A stretch of DNA of 64,000 bases from Leifsonia sp. Root227 (lineage in GTDB: Bacteria; Actinomycetota; Actinomycetes; Actinomycetales; Microbacteriaceae): contig NZ_LMIO01000002.1 of the NCBI RefSeq assembly GCF_001428745.1, positions 829,533-893,532 of the forward strand, given 5' to 3'. Shown here piece by piece: positions 1 through 7,543 of the stretch; position 1 is the first letter of the stretch, and every line of letters starts with the position of its first letter. Made by a program: the position numbers and the translations under genes. Under the pieces are notes generated by a model, which was given only the letters and a program-made list of their open reading frames with translations, was not told the origin of the DNA and ran no database searches.

Positions 1-7
1 CACGCGC

Positions 8-13
8 TAGGCT
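8..13 (+). promoter_or_regulatory. -10 box TAGGCT of a probable leaderless promoter
   Basis: TAGGCT fits the actinobacterial TANNNT -10 element and ends 6 nt before the ATG of the reductase-like gene, so transcription would begin at or next to the start codon. The -35 region lies mostly outside the window. Confidence 0.5.
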
Positions 14-19
14 CCCCGC

Positions 20-772
20 ATGCCCGACGGTCCGTATCGCTGGTTCGTGTATGCCGAGATCGCCCTCGCGGTGGTCACCTTCGTCGCTCTGTGCTTCGTG
101 GTAGCGCCGTACGGACGGCACGGCCGCTCCGGATGGGGGCCGACCGTGCCCGCGCGGGTCGGCTGGGTCGTGATGGAGAGTCCAGCATCCATCGTCTTCC
201 TGCTGTTCTACCTGCTCGGCGACCACCGGTTCGAGCTGGTGCCTCTGCTGTTCCTCGCGCTGTGGCAGCTCCACTACGTGCAGCGTGCCTTCGTCTACCC
301 GTTCCTGATGCGCACCGGGTCCAGGATGCCCGTGTCCGTCGTGGGGATGGCGATCCTGTTCAACCTGCTCAACGCGTGGGTGAATGCGCGGTGGATCTCG
401 CAGTACGGCCAGTACGCGAACAGCTGGCTCGCCGACCCTCGGTTCTGGATCGGCGTGGTCGTGTTCATCGCCGGGTTCTCGCTCAACCTCGGTTCCGACC
501 GCATCCTGCGCAGACTGCGGGGTGCGCGATCCGGCGGGTACAGCATCCCGCGCGGTGGCGGATACCGCTGGGTGTCCAGCCCGAACTACCTGGGCGAGAT
601 GGTGGAGTGGACCGGCTGGGCGATCGCGACCTGGTCGCTCGCCGGGCTGGCGTTCGCGCTGTACACGATCGCGAACCTCGCACCGCGGGCGATGGCGAAC
701 CACCGCTGGTACCTGGAGACGTTCGACGACTATCCGCCGGAGCGAAAAGCGATCATCCCCTATCTGCTCTGA
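20..772 (+). CDS. Steroid 5-alpha-reductase-like membrane protein (DUF1295-like)
   Basis: A 250-residue, strongly hydrophobic protein with about six membrane segments. The part around residues 180-200 (YRWVSSPNYLGE) is the hallmark C-terminal NADPH-binding region of 3-oxo-5-alpha-steroid 4-dehydrogenases and related reductases and isoprenylcysteine methyltransferase-like proteins. The family reduces or methylates lipid-like substrates in the membrane; the substrate here is unknown. The ATG start is preceded at 6 nt by TAGGCT, so the mRNA may be leaderless. The gene is followed by a 72-nt gap and a gene of unrelated type. Family placement is good, the reaction is inferred. Confidence 0.8.
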   Translation: MPDGPYRWFVYAEIALAVVTFVALCFVVAPYGRHGRSGWGPTVPARVGWVVMESPASIVFLLFYLLGDHRFELVPLLFLALWQLHYVQRAFVYPFLMRTGSRMPVSVVGMAILFNLLNAWVNARWISQYGQYANSWLADPRFWIGVVVFIAGFSLNLGSDRILRRLRGARSGGYSIPRGGGYRWVSSPNYLGEMVEWTGWAIATWSLAGLAFALYTIANLAPRAMANHRWYLETFDDYPPERKAIIPYLL

Positions 773-844
773 CGGTGGTGCCGCGTACGCTGACCGCAGA
801 CGGGGCCGGCCGGCGGTCGCCGGCTGACGGACGAACGGAGCGGA

Positions 845-1915
845 GTGGTGGCGGAGAGCGTCGAACAGTGGTGGGCGCGCCGCCAGTGGTCGAAGGGCGA
901 GGAGACGCCGTACCCGATCGGGCGATATCGCACGGACTGGGAGCGCTACCCCATGCTGATCCGGCAGTACCACCCCGACCTCAACCACGGCATCGTGCTC
1001 AGCCAGGTGCCGCCCGCCGCCGAGGTCTACCTGCTCTGGGAGTGCGACGCGGGGCACCGCTTCGTCGCGACCCCGGAGGAACAGCGCTCGCGTCCTGGCG
1101 GAACGCGACGGAGGTCGGCGTGGTGCCCTGCCTGCGCGGAGGGTGCGGCGCCGCGCCGCATCCGGATGCCGCAGCAGGACGACGGGATGCACGTCTGCGG
1201 CCACGCACGCGACCCCCGCAGGATCGAGCACGACCCAGGTGACGACCGCTGCTTTCTGTGCCGCAGGCTCGATGGAGAGCGACTCACCCGTGAGGAGCTG
1301 GTGACGCTGGCAGCGCCGGGATCGCGGGTGGCGGTGTCGGCGGAGAACGGCACGGCGCGGACGCACTCCTGGCAGTGCGACAGGGGGCACCCGGTCTATG
1401 AGGCGAGCATCGAGCGCATCCTGAGCGGCCGCCGCTGCCCTGTCTGCCGGCACGCGGCGGCGGGGGCGGACGCTGTCGCGGTCGGGGACGCGTTCGTGAG
1501 CAGGTGGGCGCCGACTCCGGCGTCCGCTGCGGAGCCGGCACTCAAGCAGCGGATCGCCGAACGGCTCGACGTCGATCTCGGCAACAACGCTGTGCGGGTC
1601 GCCCGGCCGTTCTTCTCGCACCTGGAGGTCTGGCCGGACATCGTGATCCCCGAGCTCAGGATCGCGATCGAGTACGACACGACGGGCAGGCACGGGCTCG
1701 AGCACGTGGGTCGCAGGGAGGCGACGGACAGGAAGAAGGACAGACTGCTGCGGGCGGCCGGCTGGGAGGTGGTGCGCATCCGGTGCGGCAAACTGCAGCC
1801 GATCGGGCCGTGGGATCTGACGGCCGGTGGGGTCAGCGCTGTGCTGGTGGACCGCATCCTGGAGCGGCTGGGGGAGATCAGGGGCGAGCTGATCGTCGGT
1901 GCGTATCGCCGGTGA
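845..1915 (+). CDS. Zinc-ribbon protein with C-terminal Vsr/DUF559-like nuclease domain
   Basis: A 356-residue protein with a GTG start and GGAG just upstream. It contains two W-x-C-x3-H...C-x2-C zinc ribbons of the DUF4379 type (C67/H71/C94/C97 and C178/H182/C198/C201) and a further C/H-rich cluster (C118/H120/C136/C139). Residues 255-315 look like a PD-(D/E)XK nuclease of the very-short-patch-repair/DUF559 group: WPDIVIPE, then IAIEYD, then D-R-K-K-D and GWEVVRIR. The likely role is recognition and cleavage or nicking of a nucleic acid; the target is unknown. No methylase or other restriction or defence partner lies beside it. The domain reading is mine from motifs and no search was run. 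Confidence 0.65.
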   Translation: MVAESVEQWWARRQWSKGEETPYPIGRYRTDWERYPMLIRQYHPDLNHGIVLSQVPPAAEVYLLWECDAGHRFVATPEEQRSRPGGTRRRSAWCPACAEGAAPRRIRMPQQDDGMHVCGHARDPRRIEHDPGDDRCFLCRRLDGERLTREELVTLAAPGSRVAVSAENGTARTHSWQCDRGHPVYEASIERILSGRRCPVCRHAAAGADAVAVGDAFVSRWAPTPASAAEPALKQRIAERLDVDLGNNAVRVARPFFSHLEVWPDIVIPELRIAIEYDTTGRHGLEHVGRREATDRKKDRLLRAAGWEVVRIRCGKLQPIGPWDLTAGGVSAVLVDRILERLGEIRGELIVGAYRR

Positions 1916-1994
1916 CGACGCGGCACGGAGAACGCCCGGAAATGCACGTAATTCCGCGGAAACTCTGCACTCGTGCAAGGTCGGTGGCCATCGC

Positions 1995-2000
1995 TACGCT
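1995..2000 (+). promoter_or_regulatory. Possible -10 box TACGCT for the VOC gene
   Basis: TACGCT fits TANNNT and lies 54 nt upstream of the VOC-protein ATG, which has its own AAGGAGAG ribosome site. No convincing -35 hexamer is visible. Confidence 0.3.
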
Positions 2001-2054
2001 GAACCCGTACCGGCCCGACGAACGGCCGGGGGAACCGACATTAAGGAGAGGCCG

Positions 2055-2477
2055 ATGGCTTCGACACTCAACCCCTACCTCAACTTCCGCACCTCGGCGC
2101 GCGAGGCGATGGACTTCTATCAGTCGGTCTTCGGAGGGGACGTGCAGCGGAGCACCTTCGCCGAGTTCCAGGTCAGCACAGACCCGGAGGAGAAAGACCT
2201 CATCATGCACTCGCAGCTGACGACGCCGTCCGGCTTCACGCTGATGGTGGCCGACGTGCCGAAGCACATGGACCTGGCCGAAGGCTCGAACATCTCGGTC
2301 TCGCTGAGCGGCGACGACGAGGAGGAGCTGTCCGGATACTTCGCCAAGCTGATCGAGGGCGGCACGGTGGTCGAGCCGCTGTCGAAGGCGCCGTGGGGTG
2401 ACAGCTTCGGGATGGCCGTGGACAAGTTCGGCGTCTCCTGGCTGGTGAACATCGCCGGAGCGCCCCCGCAGGGCTGA
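2055..2477 (+). CDS. VOC family protein (PhnB-like)
   Basis: A 140-residue protein starting at an ATG 4 nt after AAGGAGAG; upstream in-frame codons lack a ribosome site. The sequence opens with NPYLNFRTSAREAMDFYQSVFGG, the pattern of PhnB/3-demethylubiquinone methyltransferase-like VOC proteins, and ends with W-G-D-S-F-G and the G-V-S-W-L-V-N strand of the fold. These small cytoplasmic proteins form beta-alpha-beta-beta-beta modules that bind metal or small ligands; many have no known reaction. It is followed after 7 nt by the universal stress protein gene and may be cotranscribed with it. Confidence 0.85.
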   Translation: MASTLNPYLNFRTSAREAMDFYQSVFGGDVQRSTFAEFQVSTDPEEKDLIMHSQLTTPSGFTLMVADVPKHMDLAEGSNISVSLSGDDEEELSGYFAKLIEGGTVVEPLSKAPWGDSFGMAVDKFGVSWLVNIAGAPPQG

Positions 2478-2484
2478 ATCGAGC

Positions 2485-3042
2485 ATGAGCCTGTCGTCGG
2501 CCTCCGGTCCCGTGGTGGTGGGGGTGTATCCCGGCCAGCCGGTCGCCGTCGTCCAGGAGGCCGCCGCATTGGCGGCGCTGCTCGACAGGCCGATGGTGTG
2601 CGCGTACGTGACGCCGGACAGCTATCTCACCGAGTGGGAGCGCGCCGACCTGCGCCGGGAGGCATCGCTGCATCCGGAGGCTGTCGCCCCGGAGGACGAG
2701 CGGCTGGCGGTCGACCTCGCCGCCGCGATCACGGCGGCGCTGGCGGACGCGTCGTCGGGCGCGTCGTCCGTGTCCGACGCGGTCGCGGGCGGTGCGCGCG
2801 CGTTGCGTGGCGGCTGGGTGCTGCGGATGCTGGCCGGCGACCCGGCGAAGGCGCTCGCCAGGCTCGCGGACGAGCAGGATGCGGCCATTGTCGTGGTGGG
2901 GACGCACCAGGCCGGTTTCGGCCACGCGGTGGAGGAGTGGCTGTCCGGGTCGGTGGCTGTGCAGCTCACGCGGGCGCAGCTGCGGTCGGTGCTCGTGGTG
3001 CCGATCGGGCACGAGTCCCGGCGCACGCCGACATTGGGGTGA
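2485..3042 (+). CDS. Universal stress protein family (UspA-like)
   Basis: A 185-residue protein with one Usp domain. The N-terminal strand VVVGVYPGQP and the C-terminal segment VVVGTHQAGFG followed by E-E-W-L-S-G-S-V match the G-x2-G-x9-G-S/T nucleotide-binding loop of ATP-binding Usp proteins, then the final strand SVLVVPIGH. The residue spacing at the first glycines is slightly off the canonical motif, so ATP binding is likely but not certain. It is probably cotranscribed with the VOC gene upstream. The role is presumed to be in stress or starvation physiology. Confidence 0.8.
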   Translation: MSLSSASGPVVVGVYPGQPVAVVQEAAALAALLDRPMVCAYVTPDSYLTEWERADLRREASLHPEAVAPEDERLAVDLAAAITAALADASSGASSVSDAVAGGARALRGGWVLRMLAGDPAKALARLADEQDAAIVVVGTHQAGFGHAVEEWLSGSVAVQLTRAQLRSVLVVPIGHESRRTPTLG

Positions 3043-3075
3043 CGGCGGGTGTCGGGGAGCGGTCTCCGTCGTCAA

Positions 3076-3117
3076 GCAGGGCAAAACGCAGGGCAAGATG
3101 CAGGACAGAACAGCAGG
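3076..3117 (+). repeat. Four GCAGG words at a 12-13 nt period
   Basis: GCAGG begins at 3076, 3088, 3100 and 3113, embedded in a degenerate GCAGGRCAARA unit. The array ends inside the ribosome-binding region of the next gene, so it would lie in its 5' leader. Confidence 0.6.
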
Positions 3118-3130
3118 AGAAGGGGAACAC

Positions 3131-3682
3131 ATGTCAACGCTGGAGGGGCGCGATGCGTCTGCGCTGCTGGTGATCGACGTGCAGAACGGCGTCATCGACG
3201 GCGCGTACCGCCGAGACGAGGTGGTCGGCACGATCCGTTCGCTCGTCGACAGGGCGAGGAACGAAGGAGTGCCTGTGGTCTGGATCCAGCACTCGGACGA
3301 CAACATCGAGTACGGCAGCGACGCCTGGCAGTACGTCCCGGAGTTGAGCCGAGCCGACGACGAGGCACTGGTGCCGAAGCACTATGCGGACGCCTTCGAG
3401 GAGACCGCGCTGGAAGAGGTGCTCGCCTCGGCCGGCGTCGGACGGATCGTGGTGACGGGCTCGCAGACCGACGAGTGCATCCGGTCGACCATCCACGGCG
3501 GGCTGACCCGCGGCTACGACGTGTCCCTTATCGGCGACGCGCACACCACGGAAGACCTCAGTGAGTGGGGAGCGCCGACGCCGGATCTCGTCGTCGCCCA
3601 CACGAACCTGTACTGGGGCAACCATCGCGCGCCCGGCCGCACGGCCGAGGTGGTCGCGGCGGCCGACGTCAGGCTCGGGTGA
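3131..3682 (+). CDS. Isochorismatase-family cysteine hydrolase
   Basis: A 183-residue cytoplasmic hydrolase of the nicotinamidase/isochorismatase fold. All three catalytic residues are visible: Asp in LLVIDVQNG, Lys in VPKHYADAF and Cys in TGSQTDECIRST. Likely substrates are amides or carbamoyl compounds; the exact substrate cannot be read. The ATG follows GGAGAAGGGG. The last four bases overlap the GTG start of the acetyltransferase gene downstream (GTGA), so the two are translationally coupled. Confidence 0.85.
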   Translation: MSTLEGRDASALLVIDVQNGVIDGAYRRDEVVGTIRSLVDRARNEGVPVVWIQHSDDNIEYGSDAWQYVPELSRADDEALVPKHYADAFEETALEEVLASAGVGRIVVTGSQTDECIRSTIHGGLTRGYDVSLIGDAHTTEDLSEWGAPTPDLVVAHTNLYWGNHRAPGRTAEVVAAADVRLG

Positions 3683-4248
3683 ACGTCGACACGGCGACGC
3701 GGCCTGGGGAGCGGATCGCGTCGCGCGGCGGGGTGAGCATCCATCGCTGGTCTGAGGACGACCTCCCCGTCCTGCGCCGGGCGAACACGGCAGAGATGAC
3801 GGCCTTCCTCGGCGGCCCAGAGCCAGAGGAAAAGGTGCTCGACCGGCACAAACGCTACCTGCGCTACTGGCAGAACGGCGAGGCGCGGATGTTCACGATC
3901 CGGGTGGACGATGCGGCGGAACCCGTCGGTTCGGTGGGGTACTGGGAGACCGTCTGGCACGGCGAGCCTGTGTACGAAGCCGGCTGGGGTATCGCGACCG
4001 GCTATCAGGGGCGAGGGATCGCATCCCTGGCACTGGCGGCGTGCCTGGGCGACGCAGCGACGCACGGGGACCGCCGGGCCGTCCTGGCGTTTCCACGCGT
4101 CGACAACGCGGCGTCGAACGCGCTCTGCAGGGCGGTCGGCTTCGTCTGCGCGGGAGAGGAAGGATTCGAATACCCGAAAGGGCACCCGATCCGTGTGAAT
4201 GCCTGGGTGTACCAGCTGCGGGATGGCGCGGGGATCGCCGGAGGGTGA
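3679..4248 (+). CDS. GNAT family N-acetyltransferase
   Basis: A 189-residue GNAT protein starting at a GTG that overlaps the stop of the preceding hydrolase gene. The acetyl-CoA pyrophosphate loop is visible as GYQGRGIASLAL, followed by the N-A-A-S-N-A-L-C-R helix typical of RimJ/RimL-like enzymes that acetylate small molecules or protein N-termini. The substrate is unknown. It converges with the quinone reductase gene 30 nt downstream, with no obvious hairpin in the gap. Confidence 0.85.
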   Translation: MNVDTATRPGERIASRGGVSIHRWSEDDLPVLRRANTAEMTAFLGGPEPEEKVLDRHKRYLRYWQNGEARMFTIRVDDAAEPVGSVGYWETVWHGEPVYEAGWGIATGYQGRGIASLALAACLGDAATHGDRRAVLAFPRVDNAASNALCRAVGFVCAGEEGFEYPKGHPIRVNAWVYQLRDGAGIAGG

Positions 4249-4278
4249 GCTGCGGTCTGCCTGCGCGTGGCTGCCCGG

Positions 4279-5235
4279 TCAGGGTGTGAGCGCGATGCGG
4301 CTGGTGGTGGACGTGTCCGCCCAGGCGGTGGCGACGTCGGCGAGGGGGACGGCGACCGCATCCAGCTGGAACGCGCCGGAGGCGATGGTGTCGGCCAGCG
4401 CAGGCAGTGCGTCCAGGATGTCGCGCGTCGGGACAGAGCCCTGTCCGCTGCCGACGATGCGGAGGTCGGCGGCGCGGAGAGCCGCGGACGGGATGGGGGC
4501 CGTGCGGCCGGCGACGGAGCCGATCTCGATCCACGTGAGGGGGCGCGAGCTGTCCCCGCGGGCGGTGACGAGGCCGGTGATGGCTGCTGCGGCCGGCTCG
4601 CCCCAGAGGTAGTCGAGCACCACGTCCACGTCGGCCGCCGCCTGCCCGACGGCGTCCGCGATCGCGGCAGGGTCACCGGCGATGGAGACGGTGGCTGTCG
4701 CGCCGAGGGGCGCAACGGCGGAGAGTTTCGCGTCGTCGCGTCCGGCGGCCACGATCGCGTCGGCGCCGAGGAGTCCGGCCACCTGCACCGCCAGGCTTCC
4801 TGCGCTGCCCGTGGCGCCGAGGATCAAGACGCCCTGCCCGCGTTCCAACCGAATCCGGCTGCGGAGAGCCAGCCACGACGACATCGCGGGGTTCATCGCG
4901 GCGGCCACCAGGATCGGGTCTGCGTCGTCCGGCAACAGGATGCTGCGGCGGCGGTCGATCACGGTCTGCTGCGCCATCGAGCCGAGCGTGGTGTCCGGGA
5001 GGATGAAGTACCGGAGCGCGCCGGAGGCGTCTCTCCCGACGCCGTCGATGCCGGGGATCAGTGGGAGCTCGTCCGTGCTGGTGTAGTGGCTGCCGTCCGC
5101 CTGGGAGCGCACCCGAGGGTGGAGCCCTGCAGCGAGGACGTCGACCACCAGCGCGTCATCGCCGGATGCGCGCGGGGCGGGCACCTCGGCGAACGCCGGG
5201 GCGGAATCGAACGACGAGACGACTGCAGCCTTCAC
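4279..5235 (-). CDS. Zinc-binding-dehydrogenase-family quinone oxidoreductase (MDR)
   Basis: A 318-residue medium-chain dehydrogenase/reductase. It opens with VKAAVVSSFDSAP, as many quinone oxidoreductases do, and has the cofactor-binding glycine motif in LILGATGSAGSLAVQVAGLLGA. Catalytic zinc ligands are not evident, so it is the quinone-oxidoreductase type. I chose the GTG that follows GGAGG by 5 nt; an in-frame GTG four codons upstream is possible. It is divergent from a marR gene across a 77-nt region carrying a dyad, so MarR probably represses it in response to quinones or electrophiles. Confidence 0.85.
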   Translation of the reverse strand: MKAAVVSSFDSAPAFAEVPAPRASGDDALVVDVLAAGLHPRVRSQADGSHYTSTDELPLIPGIDGVGRDASGALRYFILPDTTLGSMAQQTVIDRRRSILLPDDADPILVAAAMNPAMSSWLALRSRIRLERGQGVLILGATGSAGSLAVQVAGLLGADAIVAAGRDDAKLSAVAPLGATATVSIAGDPAAIADAVGQAAADVDVVLDYLWGEPAAAAITGLVTARGDSSRPLTWIEIGSVAGRTAPIPSAALRAADLRIVGSGQGSVPTRDILDALPALADTIASGAFQLDAVAVPLADVATAWADTSTTSRIALTP

Positions 5236-5253
5236 GGGGACCTCCACGATATG

Positions 5254-5291
5254 GTTGGTAACACGAAGTATTATTAGTTCGTAACGCCAAC
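5254..5291. promoter_or_regulatory. Inverted-repeat operator between quinone reductase and marR
   Basis: GTTGG-N4-ACGAA-N10-TTCGT-N4-CCAAC is a perfect split dyad in an AT-rich stretch that separates the two divergent genes. It sits where both promoters must lie and is the expected binding site of the adjacent MarR protein. Confidence 0.75.
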
Positions 5292-5312
5292 TATGTCAAG
5301 GAGGGTCTGCTC

Positions 5313-5753
5313 ATGGCCGACGATGCGCACCGCGAGGCGGACGATGACGCCCTGATCGACGCTCTGGTGCAGTTCTCCTACCGGGCGATGGGCGTTCTCA
5401 GCAGGATCGCCGCGGAGAACGACCTGTCGCTGACCCAGCTGCGGGTGCTCGGCATCCTGCGCGACCGCCAGCTGAGGATCACGGCGATCGCCGACTATCT
5501 CGGGCTCGAGAAGTCCACGCTGTCCGGCCTGGTGGACCGCGCGGAGAAGCGCGGGCTGGTCGAGCGGACGCCGTCCGTCAGCGACCGCAGGGCGGTGGAG
5601 GTGCGGCTCACGGCGCGCGGGCAGGAACTCGGTGCGCAGCTCACGGCGCAGCTCAGGAGGGAGCTGGCGCCGTACACCTCGACGCTCGGAGCGCCGGAGC
5701 AACGGCACGTGCGCATACTGGTGGAGCGGATGCTCGGGGCAGGTCCGCAGTAG
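5313..5753 (+). CDS. MarR family transcriptional regulator
   Basis: A 146-residue winged-helix regulator. The recognition region is ITAIADYLGLEKSTLSGLVDRAEKRGLVER, followed by the wing S-D-R-R-A-V-E-V-R-L-T that is diagnostic for MarR proteins. The ATG follows AAGGAGGGT. It is divergent from a quinone oxidoreductase gene and the dyad between them is its likely operator, so it probably represses both genes until a small phenolic or oxidising ligand releases it. Its stop codon lies in an 11-nt word that recurs 19 nt downstream. Confidence 0.9.
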   Translation: MADDAHREADDDALIDALVQFSYRAMGVLSRIAAENDLSLTQLRVLGILRDRQLRITAIADYLGLEKSTLSGLVDRAEKRGLVERTPSVSDRRAVEVRLTARGQELGAQLTAQLRRELAPYTSTLGAPEQRHVRILVERMLGAGPQ

Positions 5754-5771
5754 CGCGGCTGGTCCGCAGTA
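5742..5771 (+). repeat. 11-bp direct repeat with 19-bp period across the marR stop codon
   Basis: GGTCCGCAGTA occurs at 5742 and again at 5761. The first copy includes the TA of the marR stop codon TAG. Confidence 0.7.
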
Positions 5772-5872
5772 CTCCGGGCTGAGCGGCCCGCGAGGACGGC
5801 GTGCGGGGTGCACCCAGCGTGCTCCGGAAACTGGGGGCGGCGCATCCTGGGCGACGGTGGCAGACTGCGGGC

Positions 5873-6235
5873 ATGGGTATCGAGGAGTGGTGGAGCGATC
5901 TGTCGGGCTTCGAGCAGCAGTGGCTCATCGCGAACAACGGTGATGCGATCCCGGACGGCATCGTCGCGTCGATCGTGGAGGCGGGAGGCTCGGTCGAGAT
6001 CGTCGGAGCGGAGGACGAGGCGGACGACGTTCCTCCCGGCAGCTACCTGACCGATGAGGACGTCGACTGGATCGAGGAGGTCGCGAACGCCGAAGGCGAT
6101 GAGGACCTCGACGAGGAGGACGATGACCTCGACCAAGACGACGATGACGGCGTCGACGTCGACGTCGCGCTCGACGACGGGGAGGACGCCGACCTCGGCT
6201 TCGACGACGACGAGGACCTCGACGAGGAGGAGTGA
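5873..6235 (+). CDS. Very acidic protein of unknown function
   Basis: A 120-residue protein with no family I recognise. The first 60 residues (MGIEEWWSDLSGFEQQWL...) look like a small folded domain. The remaining half is an almost uninterrupted run of Asp and Glu with very few basic residues, a probably disordered polyanionic tail. The ATG has no clear ribosome site; CAGACT lies 6 nt upstream, one base away from a TANNNT box. The tail has regular codon use and no frameshift signs. It could mimic DNA or bind cations or a basic partner; this is inference only. Confidence 0.7.
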   Translation: MGIEEWWSDLSGFEQQWLIANNGDAIPDGIVASIVEAGGSVEIVGAEDEADDVPPGSYLTDEDVDWIEEVANAEGDEDLDEEDDDLDQDDDDGVDVDVALDDGEDADLGFDDDEDLDEEE

Positions 6236-6272
6236 GCCGCGCGCTGCCGACCGGGACGCCAGGCGGCTTCGC

Positions 6273-6311
6273 TTGCGTCGCATGAGCCCAGGTGTAGTTT
6301 GCGTCGCATGA
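6273..6311 (+). repeat. 13-bp direct repeat duplicating a start-codon region
   Basis: TTGCGTCGCATGA occurs at 6273 and 6299. The second copy contains the ATG of the next gene; the first contains a decoy ATG (6282) that opens a 9-codon reading frame ending in TGA over the real ATG. Confidence 0.7.
6295..6300 (+). promoter_or_regulatory. -10 box TAGTTT of a probable leaderless promoter
   Basis: TAGTTT ends 7 nt before the ATG of the terpenoid-cyclase-fold gene. If used, the transcript would start at the ATG and exclude the upstream decoy reading frame. Confidence 0.45.
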
Positions 6312-7342
6312 CAGACACCGCCGTTCTCGATTGGCTGCTCGACTCCGATCCCGCGCTGCGCTGGCAGGTCGAGCGCGACCTGCTCGGCGCGCCCCCTGAG
6401 GTGTGGGCCGTCACCAGGGCACGCGTCGCCACGGAGGGTTTCGGCGCCCGACTGCTGGCAGAACAGGATGCGGACGGGCAGTGGGCGGGCGGGGCGTACT
6501 TCCCTGGCGACATGGAGTTCGACCATCCGGACCCGCGCGACGACGGCGGCCAGCCGTACACCGCCACCACCTGGAGTCTCAACGCTCTGCGCGAGTGGGG
6601 CGTCGACGCCGCCGTCCTTGCGGGCACCGCGGAGAAGCTCGCCGCCAACAGCCGGTGGGAGTACGAGGATCTGCCGTACTGGGGCGGCGAGGTCGACTGC
6701 TGCATCAACGGCTTCACCCTCGCGAACGGCGCGTGGCTCGGCGCGGACGTGTCCGGGCTCGCGCAGTGGTTCGTCGAGCACAGAATGGCGGACGGAGGGT
6801 GGAACTGCGAATGGGTGGATGGGTCGACCAGATCGTCGTTCCACTCCACGCTCAACAGCCTGAAAGGGCTGCTCTTCTTCGAGGGCGCGACCGGTGGCAG
6901 CGACGCGCTGCGGGCGGCGAGGCATGCAGGCGAGGAGTATCTGCTGGAGCGCCACCTCCTGCATCGCCGGTCGACGGGCGAGGTGGTTGCGCCGTGGGCG
7001 ACGCGATTCGGCTACCCGTTCCGCTGGCAGTACAGCGTGCTGAACGCCGCCGACTACGCGAGGGCGGCGGCGCTGCACGACGACGCTGCCCCCGATCCAC
7101 GGTTGGCAGAGGCGGTGGAGTTGATCCGGGCATCCCGAACGGCGGACGGCAGGTGGCTGCAGGAGTACCGCCACCCTGGACGGGTCTGGTTCGAGGTCGA
7201 TGTGCCGCCGGGGGAGCCGTCGCCGTGGCTGACTTTCCACGCCACGCGCGTTCTGGAGTGGTGGGACGCCGCGAACGCATCGGCCGGAGTGCAGGACGCA
7301 GCGGCAGACGACGCGCAAAGGTCGGAAGCGCCAGGGGATTGA
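6308..7342 (+). CDS. Terpenoid-cyclase-fold (alpha/alpha toroid) protein
   Basis: A 344-residue cytoplasmic protein with several repeats of the D-G-x-W type (ADGQW near residue 56, ADGGWNCEW, ADGRW), as in squalene cyclases and prenyltransferase beta subunits (PF00432-like fold). The DxDD acid motif of squalene-hopene cyclases is not seen. The segment GGEVDCCING near residues 126-135 recalls the Asp/Cys zinc ligands of protein prenyltransferases, but this is only a resemblance. No isoprenoid genes lie nearby. It should not be named a squalene cyclase; the reaction, if any, is unknown. Confidence 0.65.
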   Translation: MTDTAVLDWLLDSDPALRWQVERDLLGAPPEVWAVTRARVATEGFGARLLAEQDADGQWAGGAYFPGDMEFDHPDPRDDGGQPYTATTWSLNALREWGVDAAVLAGTAEKLAANSRWEYEDLPYWGGEVDCCINGFTLANGAWLGADVSGLAQWFVEHRMADGGWNCEWVDGSTRSSFHSTLNSLKGLLFFEGATGGSDALRAARHAGEEYLLERHLLHRRSTGEVVAPWATRFGYPFRWQYSVLNAADYARAAALHDDAAPDPRLAEAVELIRASRTADGRWLQEYRHPGRVWFEVDVPPGEPSPWLTFHATRVLEWWDAANASAGVQDAAADDAQRSEAPGD

Positions 7343-7434
7343 CGAGCGAGCCGCGGAGGGCCACGGTGAGCGGCGAACCGGATGGCGGGTCGATCCGACA
7401 GGGGCGGACGAAGAGACCGCAAGCCCGGTGTGGC

Positions 7435-7462
7435 GGCGGCCGTGCGAGACCGCACGGCCGCC
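7435..7462 (+). terminator. Strong GC hairpin downstream of the cyclase-fold gene
   Basis: A perfect 12-bp inverted repeat GGCGGCCGTGCG with a 4-nt AGAC loop, about 90 nt after the stop codon. There is no U tract, so it may act as a factor-assisted terminator or mRNA stabiliser. The rest of the 200-nt gap shows nothing else. Confidence 0.5.
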
Positions 7463-7543
7463 GTCCTCGACGCCGGTGACCGCATCCCGCGCCCGACACG
7501 AACAGAACGGCCGGCACAGCGGCCGGAAGAGAGAGGGGAGCTA

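Noticed and set aside
5742..5771. marR-end 11-bp repeat as a separate regulatory site
   Set aside because: It is short, lies over a stop codon and is better treated with the other 19-bp period cases than as an operator.
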